Assembly: GCF_002245655.1 (NCBI RefSeq)
Contig: NZ_NOIH01000007.1
Span: 310,001-374,000, forward strand
Source of the DNA: Thauera propionica
GTDB taxonomy: Bacteria > Pseudomonadota > Gammaproteobacteria > Burkholderiales > Rhodocyclaceae
Length of the DNA stretch: 64,000 nt
Direction: 5' to 3'
Under the pieces are notes generated by a model. The model saw only the letters and a list, made by a program, of their open reading frames with translations. It ran no database searches and was not told where the DNA came from. The stretch's first letter is position 1, and each line of letters begins with the position of its first letter. A program made the position numbers and the translations under genes. Shown here piece by piece: positions 59,470 through 64,000 of this stretch.

Positions 59470-60291
59470 ATGCACGCTCTGCAACAGATCATTGACGACG
59501 CCTTCGAGAACCGCGCCAGCCTGTCGCCCTCCTCCGCCCCGGCCGAGATCCGCAACGCGGTGGAAGCAGTGATCGCCGGCCTTGATGCCGGCACGCTGCG
59601 CGTGGCGGAGAAGAAGGACGGTCAGTGGGTGGTGAACCAGTGGATCAAGAAGGCCGTGCTGATCTCCTTCCGCCTGCGCGACAACGAAGTCGTGCAGGCC
59701 GGCGGCCTCAACTTCTACGACAAGGTCGCGACCAAGTTCGGCGACTACGCCCCGGAGCAGTTCCGCGAGGGCGGTTTCCGCGTCGTGCCGCCGGCTGTCG
59801 CGCGCAAGGGCAGTTTCATCGGCAAGAACGTTGTCCTGATGCCCTCGTATGTGAACATCGGCGCCTACGTCGATGAAGGCACGATGGTCGACACCTGGGC
59901 CACCGTCGGTTCCTGCGCCCAGATCGGCAAGAACGTGCACCTGTCGGGCGGCGTCGGCATCGGTGGCGTGCTCGAGCCGGTCCAGGCTGGTCCGGTGATC
60001 ATCGAAGACAACGTGTTCGTCGGTGCGCGTTCGGAAGTCGTGGAAGGCGTCATCATCGAGGAGAACGCGGTGCTGTCGATGGGCGTGTATATCGGCCAGA
60101 GCACCAAGATCTACGACCGCGAGACGGGCGAAATCACCTATGGCCGCGTGCCGGCCGGTGCCGTCGTGGTGCCGGGCAGTCTGCCATCGGCCTGCGGCAA
60201 GTACAGCCTGTACTGCGCCGTGATCGTGAAGAAGGTCGACGCGCAGACCCGCGCCAAGACCGGAATCAACGAACTCCTGCGCGGCGCCTGA
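59470..60291 (+). CDS. dapD: 2,3,4,5-tetrahydropyridine-2,6-dicarboxylate N-succinyltransferase
   Basis: This 273-residue trimeric left-handed beta-helix enzyme carries out the succinylation step of lysine synthesis. It has [40 protein letters not shown], and [17 protein letters not shown]. The C-terminal [20 protein letters not shown] closes the family. Length matches E. coli DapD (274). A hairpin lies 18 bases after the stop. Confidence 0.98.
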   Translation: MHALQQIIDDAFENRASLSPSSAPAEIRNAVEAVIAGLDAGTLRVAEKKDGQWVVNQWIKKAVLISFRLRDNEVVQAGGLNFYDKVATKFGDYAPEQFREGGFRVVPPAVARKGSFIGKNVVLMPSYVNIGAYVDEGTMVDTWATVGSCAQIGKNVHLSGGVGIGGVLEPVQAGPVIIEDNVFVGARSEVVEGVIIEENAVLSMGVYIGQSTKIYDRETGEITYGRVPAGAVVVPGSLPSACGKYSLYCAVIVKKVDAQTRAKTGINELLRGA

Positions 60292-60309
60292 TCGCGCTTT
60301 CGACCAACG

Positions 60310-60333
60310 GGCGGAGATCATGCGATCTCCGCC
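60310..60333 (+). terminator. Hairpin between dapD and pilU
   Basis: GGCGGAGATC and GATCTCCGCC form a ten-bp perfect stem with an ATGC loop. Only two T residues follow, so it is a moderate terminator or an RNA-stabilising hairpin. It separates lysine genes from the pilus ATPase. Confidence 0.55.
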
Positions 60334-60362
60334 TTCATGCTGACGACGAGGGTCGCGAGGCC

Positions 60363-61541
60363 ATGATTTTTGACAGTCTGTTCCAGCTGATGGCTGAAAA
60401 GAAGGCCTCGGACATCTTCATCACCGCCGGCGCCCCGATCCACATCAAGATTCAGGGCCACACGATGCCGATCAACCAGCAGGTCATGGAACCGCCCATG
60501 ATCCGCCGGATGATCGAAGAGGCGATCCCGCCGGAAAAGTTTGCCCAACTCGAACGCGACCGCGAACTCAATCTGTCGTTCGGCCGCCGCGACCTGGGTA
60601 ATTTCCGCGTCAACGTGTTCTGGCAGCGCAACTCGCTTGCCACCGTGGTGCGCTACATCCAGAGCGACATTCCCACCGTCCAGGAACTGGGAATGCCCCC
60701 CGTGCTGACGGAAGTGGTCATGGAGAAGCGCGGCCTGGTGCTCGTCGTCGGTGCGACCGGATCGGGCAAGTCGACCACGCTGGCTTCGATGCTCGACCAC
60801 CGCAACCGCAACCGGGCGGGTCATATCCTCACCGTCGAGGATCCGATCGAATATCTGTTCACCCATCGCAAATCGGTGGTGAATCAGCGCGAGGTCGGCA
60901 TCGACACGCTCAGCTGGGCCGAGGCGTTACGCAACGCCATGCGCCAGGCGCCCGACTGCATCCTGATCGGCGAGATTCGTGACCGCGAGACGATGCAGGC
61001 CGCCATTTCCTACGCGCAATCCGGCCACCTCTGTCTGGCCACGCTGCATGCGAACAACGCCTACCACGCGCTGAACCGCATCATCAACTTCTTCCCGCTG
61101 GAAAACCGCCAGTTGCTTTATCTGGATCTTGCAGTGGCGCTACGTTGCATCGTGTCTCAGCGCCTCGTGCGCCGCCCAGACTCCAAGCGCGCGCCGGCCG
61201 TCGAGATCCTGATGAACACACGCCACATCTCCGAGCTTATCGAACGCGGCGAGATCAACGAGATCAAGGAGGCCATGGAGCAGAGCCTCGCACCGGGATG
61301 CCAGACCTTCGAACAGAATCTCTACAAGCTCTATTCGGACGGCACCATCTCGCTCGAAGAGGCACTGGCGAACGCCGACTCTCCGACCAACCTGCACTGG
61401 CTCATCAACAATGCGCAGCTCAGCGCCAACGACCAGCAGGCGGCGGCCAAGAAGGCACCCAGCCTGCTCGACTTCGAACGCAGCAACCCCGACGGCGCAT
61501 CCTTCCAGGAATTCACGCTGCACGTCGACCATAACCAATAG
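60363..61541 (+). CDS. pilU: Type IV pilus retraction ATPase PilU
   Basis: This 392-residue PilT-family ATPase contains a PAS-like N-terminal domain (LFQLMAEKKASDIFITAGAP), Walker A GATGSGKSTTLAS, the Asp box (TVEDPIEYLF), Walker B ILIGEIRDRETM and the His box GHLCLATLHANNAYH. The long C-terminal extension after about residue 340 and the N-terminus favour PilU over PilT (about 345 residues). PilU aids PilT-driven retraction. No pilT lies beside it; it is inserted between dapD and dapE. Confidence 0.9.
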   Translation: MIFDSLFQLMAEKKASDIFITAGAPIHIKIQGHTMPINQQVMEPPMIRRMIEEAIPPEKFAQLERDRELNLSFGRRDLGNFRVNVFWQRNSLATVVRYIQSDIPTVQELGMPPVLTEVVMEKRGLVLVVGATGSGKSTTLASMLDHRNRNRAGHILTVEDPIEYLFTHRKSVVNQREVGIDTLSWAEALRNAMRQAPDCILIGEIRDRETMQAAISYAQSGHLCLATLHANNAYHALNRIINFFPLENRQLLYLDLAVALRCIVSQRLVRRPDSKRAPAVEILMNTRHISELIERGEINEIKEAMEQSLAPGCQTFEQNLYKLYSDGTISLEEALANADSPTNLHWLINNAQLSANDQQAAAKKAPSLLDFERSNPDGASFQEFTLHVDHNQ

Positions 61542-61547
61542 CCCTGA

Positions 61548-62705
<1,158 letters not shown>

Positions 62706-62731
62706 ACCCGCTCCAACGCGAGAACGAATCC

Positions 62732-63706
62732 ATGACTCAGCATCACGAACATGCGCACGACGACCATCAACATCATGACGATGGGGATCACGACCATGAA
62801 CACGACCATGGCCCGCTGGCCGAGCTGGTCACCGTGCGCGACTGGCTGCGCTACGCCGTCACCCGCTTCAACCGCAGTGGCATCTTCTGCGGCCACGGCG
62901 TCACCGACACCTTCGACGAAGCCGCCTGGCTGCTGCTTGGTTCGCTGGCGCTGCCGCTCGACCGCCTGGAACCTTTCCTCGACGCCTGCATCCCCGGTGA
63001 CGAACGCGTGGCGCTGCTCGACGCGATCGAACAGCGCGCGGATGACCGCCTGCCGACGGCCTACATCCTTGGCGAGGCCTGGCTCGGCGACTTCCGCTTC
63101 ACCGTAGACCCGCGTGTGATCGTGCCGCGCTCCTTCTTCGCCGAGTTGCTCGAGGACGGCCTTGCGCCGTGGATCGACGACCCTGCAAGCATCGGCAGCG
63201 CGCTGGACATGTGCACGGGCTCCGGCTGCCTCGCGATCCTGATGGCCCATGCCTTCCCGAATGCCGAGATCACCGGCGCGGATCTGTCGGAGGATGCACT
63301 CGACGTCGCGCTGCAGAACGTGGCCGACTACGGGCTGGATAATCGCATCGAGCTGGTCCGCACGGACGTCTTCTCGGCCCTAGATGGCCGACGCTACGAC
63401 CTGATCCTGAGCAACCCGCCCTATGTCACGGGCGAGGACATGGATGCGCTGCCGCCCGAGTACCTGCACGAACCCCGCATGGCGCTCGCCGCCGGCGAAG
63501 ACGGTCTCGACATCGTGCGCAAGCTCATCGAACAAGGCGCTGCGCACCTCAACACCGGTGGCATCCTGGCCGTGGAGGTTGGCCACAACCGGGCAATCGT
63601 CGAGGAGGCCTTCCCGGAGCTGCCCTTCAACTGGTTATCCACCCGCGGCGGCGACGACATGGTGTTCGTGCTGCGCCGCGAGGACCTGCCGGGCGGCACG
63701 GACTGA
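62732..63706 (+). CDS. prmB: 50S ribosomal protein L3 N5-glutamine methyltransferase PrmB with a His/Asp-rich N-terminus
   Basis: This 324-residue SAM-dependent methyltransferase modifies a glutamine of ribosomal protein L3. Its core starts LAELVTVRDWLRYAVTRFNR and has the SAM loop DMCTGSGCLAILMAH and the catalytic ILSNPPYVTGED. The odd part is an N-terminal tract (residues 4-26) with 11 His, 7 Asp and 2 Glu, about 25 residues longer than typical PrmB. No in-frame ATG lies after it, and the Shine-Dalgarno before ATG 62732 is weak (GAGAACG). A GTG start after the tract cannot be fully excluded. The tract could bind metal ions. Confidence 0.93.
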   Translation: MTQHHEHAHDDHQHHDDGDHDHEHDHGPLAELVTVRDWLRYAVTRFNRSGIFCGHGVTDTFDEAAWLLLGSLALPLDRLEPFLDACIPGDERVALLDAIEQRADDRLPTAYILGEAWLGDFRFTVDPRVIVPRSFFAELLEDGLAPWIDDPASIGSALDMCTGSGCLAILMAHAFPNAEITGADLSEDALDVALQNVADYGLDNRIELVRTDVFSALDGRRYDLILSNPPYVTGEDMDALPPEYLHEPRMALAAGEDGLDIVRKLIEQGAAHLNTGGILAVEVGHNRAIVEEAFPELPFNWLSTRGGDDMVFVLRREDLPGGTD

Positions 63707-63745
63707 CCGCCGCTGTCGAGACGGCAACTGGGGAGCAAGGAACAC

Positions 63746-64000
63746 ATGCCCAACGAACGCCCGATCCTGCTGGTCGAGGACAACCCCGACGACGAGGCGC
63801 TGACGCTGCATGCCTTCTCGCGTAACCGCATCACCAATCCCGTGGTCGTGGTGCACGATGGGGTCGAAGCCGTGGACTACCTGTTCGGGACGGGTGCGTT
63901 CGCCGGCCGCGACCTCGGCGTCATGCCAGCCGTGGTGCTGCTCGACCTAAAACTGCCGCGTATCGACGGGCTGGAGGTGCTGCGGCGAATCCGTGCCGAC
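63746..64000 (+). CDS. Single-domain response regulator (Rcp1-like), partial
   Basis: The first 85 residues of a receiver domain are present; the gene runs off the right edge. The acidic pocket is in ILLVEDNPDDEAL (Glu11, Asp12) and the phospho-acceptor is Asp67 in VVLLDLKLPRIDG. LEVLRRIRAD follows. The style (VEDNPDDEALTLHAF, a longer alpha2-beta3 segment) resembles stand-alone Rcp1/CheY-like regulators paired with phytochrome-type or hybrid kinases. No kinase is visible before the edge. Confidence 0.85.
   Translation, partial: MPNERPILLVEDNPDDEALTLHAFSRNRITNPVVVVHDGVEAVDYLFGTGAFAGRDLGVMPAVVLLDLKLPRIDGLEVLRRIRAD

Overview
The window is GC-rich, densely coding chromosome from a betaproteobacterium. 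The most likely group is Rhodocyclales/Zoogloeaceae (Azoarcus/Thauera-like). I infer this from gene order and content, not from a search: the run rpsB-tsf-pyrH-frr-uppS-cdsA-dxr-rseP-bamA-skp-lpxD-fabZ-lpxA-lpxB-rnhB, smc-zipA-ligA, a pilU-type ATPase inside a dap cluster, hopanoid squalene genes hpnCDE, and a bacterial tetrahydromethanopterin (H4MPT) C1 cluster.

Region 1 (1-13748) is the accessory C1 region. It begins with the C-terminally cut mfnF-like gene and an mfnD-like ATP-grasp ligase on the minus strand. An HisA-related TIM-barrel gene overlaps mfnD head to head. Next comes the plus-strand operon fhcB-fhcA-fhcD-fhcC-fae-like-pabBC fusion-HAD phosphatase (2217-10137). Together these cover methanofuran-like cofactor synthesis, formyl transfer/hydrolysis to formate, and pABA supply for pterin synthesis; mtdB, mch and the remaining genes presumably lie left of base 1. 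A near-consensus sigma-54 promoter sits just before fhcB, and an AcoR-like sigma-54 activator gene lies at 10767-12800. Two sequence motifs are shared between the fhcB upstream region and that activator's upstream region. A small membrane protein and a peptide deformylase follow.

Region 2 (14066-27430) holds a tRNA-Leu(UAG), nucleotide-sugar genes manC, rfbD and rfbB (rfbB has its own promoter with an overlapping palindrome), an AttH-like secreted protein with an FtsX-type ABC transporter, the hpnC-hpnD-hpnE squalene operon, an M14 carboxypeptidase and yaaA.

Region 3 (27518-43198) is entirely minus strand. It is the classical translation, isoprenoid, phospholipid, outer-membrane and lipid A supercluster, ending in rnhB and a TrmH-family methyltransferase.

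Region 4 (43493-64000) contains map, glnD, a YqhA-family membrane protein, a methylthiopurine nucleoside phosphorylase, typA with a strong terminator, galU, ligA, zipA and smc. The divergent cluster dapC-dapD-pilU-dapE-prmB follows, and the window ends in a cut single-domain response regulator. PrmB carries an odd His/Asp-rich N-terminus. I saw no CRISPR array, insertion sequence, prophage or rRNA.
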